Below the pieces are notes generated by a model. That model did no database searches and was not told the origin of the DNA. It was given only the letters and a program-made list of their open reading frames with translations. A stretch of DNA of 5,835 nt from NCBI GenBank assembly GCA_013698215.1, contig JACCVJ010000259.1, forward strand, positions 1 to 5,835, written 5' to 3'. Positions 5,392 through 5,835 of the stretch are shown in pieces. The translations under genes and the position numbers were made by a program. The DNA is from Tatlockia sp. (GTDB lineage: Bacteria > Cyanobacteriota > Cyanobacteriia > Cyanobacteriales > Chroococcidiopsidaceae). The first letter of the stretch is position 1. Each line of letters opens with the position of its first letter.

Positions 5392-5835
5392 TTACTCTTG
5401 TTCGTTGCTGATAGCTTCGACTTGATCGTTTTCCAAAGCAGCTTTGATTGTATGCCAAGAGAGATTAGCACACTTAATTCTGACCGGAAATTGAGCTACG
5501 CCTTGCATAACATTTAGTTTCCTTAATTCTTTGGGAAACTCATCTTCACCTTTCATCATGCCTTGAAAGCGTTTCACCATTGCTAACGCTTCGTCTACTT
5601 GCTTACCGCGTAAAGCATCCGCCATTAAGTCTGCTGATGCCATGGCGATCGCACAGCCTTCACCTACAAACTTTACGTCTTCAATGCGATCGCCCGTATC
5701 GTTTAGCTGTACGGTTAGTTCAATCGTATCGCCACAAGAGGGGTTATGTCCGCGTTGCTGGCGGTGTACAGGACTTGTTTGCCCTTTATGACGCGGTTTT
5801 TTGTAGTGTTCTAAAATTACCTGCTGATACAAGTC
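5392..5835 (-). CDS. sufU: Iron-sulfur assembly protein SufU (IscU-like), 5' end missing
   Basis: Member of the IscU/SufU family. SufU in Gram-positive bacteria is a zinc-bound sulfur acceptor for the cysteine desulfurase SufS in iron-sulfur cluster building. The frame reads DLYQQVILEHYKKPRHKG from the right edge. The TTG at 5832 codes for the Leu of this conserved stretch and is not the start, so about ten residues lie outside. Counting from that Leu, the three metal-binding Cys are Cys33 (NPSCGDTIEL), Cys60 (GEGCAIAMASADLM) and Cys121 (RIKCANLSWHTI), plus Asp35. The stretch of about 60 residues between the second and third Cys, containing KRFQGMMKGEDEFP and GVAQFPVR, is the longer spacing that marks SufU off from IscU. 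It is the first gene of the visible operon, with ycf51 9 bases downstream. The promoter is outside the window. Confidence 0.93.
   Translation of the reverse strand, partial: DLYQQVILEHYKKPRHKGQTSPVHRQQRGHNPSCGDTIELTVQLNDTGDRIEDVKFVGEGCAIAMASADLMADALRGKQVDEALAMVKRFQGMMKGEDEFPKELRKLNVMQGVAQFPVRIKCANLSWHTIKAALENDQVEAISNEQE

Noticed and set aside
5830..5832. TTG as the start codon of sufU
   Set aside because: It encodes the Leu of the conserved LYQQVILEHY stretch, and the frame continues to the window edge.
1..5835. CRISPR array, insertion sequence, integrase site or defence island
   Set aside because: No spaced direct repeats, transposase, terminal inverted repeats with target duplication, or defence-type genes are visible.

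Overview
The window looks like a chromosomal segment of a cyanobacterium. Ten copies of the octamer GCGATCGC (HIP1, the highly iterated palindrome of cyanobacterial genomes) fall in 5.8 kb, where chance would give about 0.1. One gene encodes a Ycf51 protein, a family of cyanobacteria and some algal plastids, and the FHA proteins resemble ones I know from cyanobacteria. I cannot name the genus from sequence alone.

The left half (1-2501) reads on the + strand. The 3' part of pgl (6-phosphogluconolactonase, oxidative pentose phosphate pathway) runs in from the left edge. After 116 bases come two FHA genes 22 bases apart. The first joins two N-terminal zinc ribbons to a C-terminal FHA domain through a Pro/Thr/Ala-rich linker. 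The second is almost a bare FHA domain with a GTG start. A 216-base non-coding stretch (1896-2111) follows. It holds several inverted repeats and a good TATAAT box, and it leads to a gene for a small exported protein with four cysteines and unknown function.

The right half (2507-5835) is a compact operon on the - strand, read right to left: sufU (cut by the window edge), ycf51, an iron-containing alcohol dehydrogenase of the YbdH/GldA type, and a PLP aminotransferase of the AlaC/DapL-like type. Gaps are 9 and 6 bases, then a 4-base ATGA overlap. The last pair suggests a coupled step between an amino acid, its 2-oxo acid and its 2-hydroxy acid. The operon ends tail to tail with the small exported gene, with only 5 bases between stop codons.

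I see no mobile element, CRISPR array, rRNA or complete tRNA, and no clear sign of a new defence or mobile system. The best leads are the translationally coupled dehydrogenase/aminotransferase pair, the exported four-cysteine protein with its inverted-repeat promoter region, and the tandem FHA pair.
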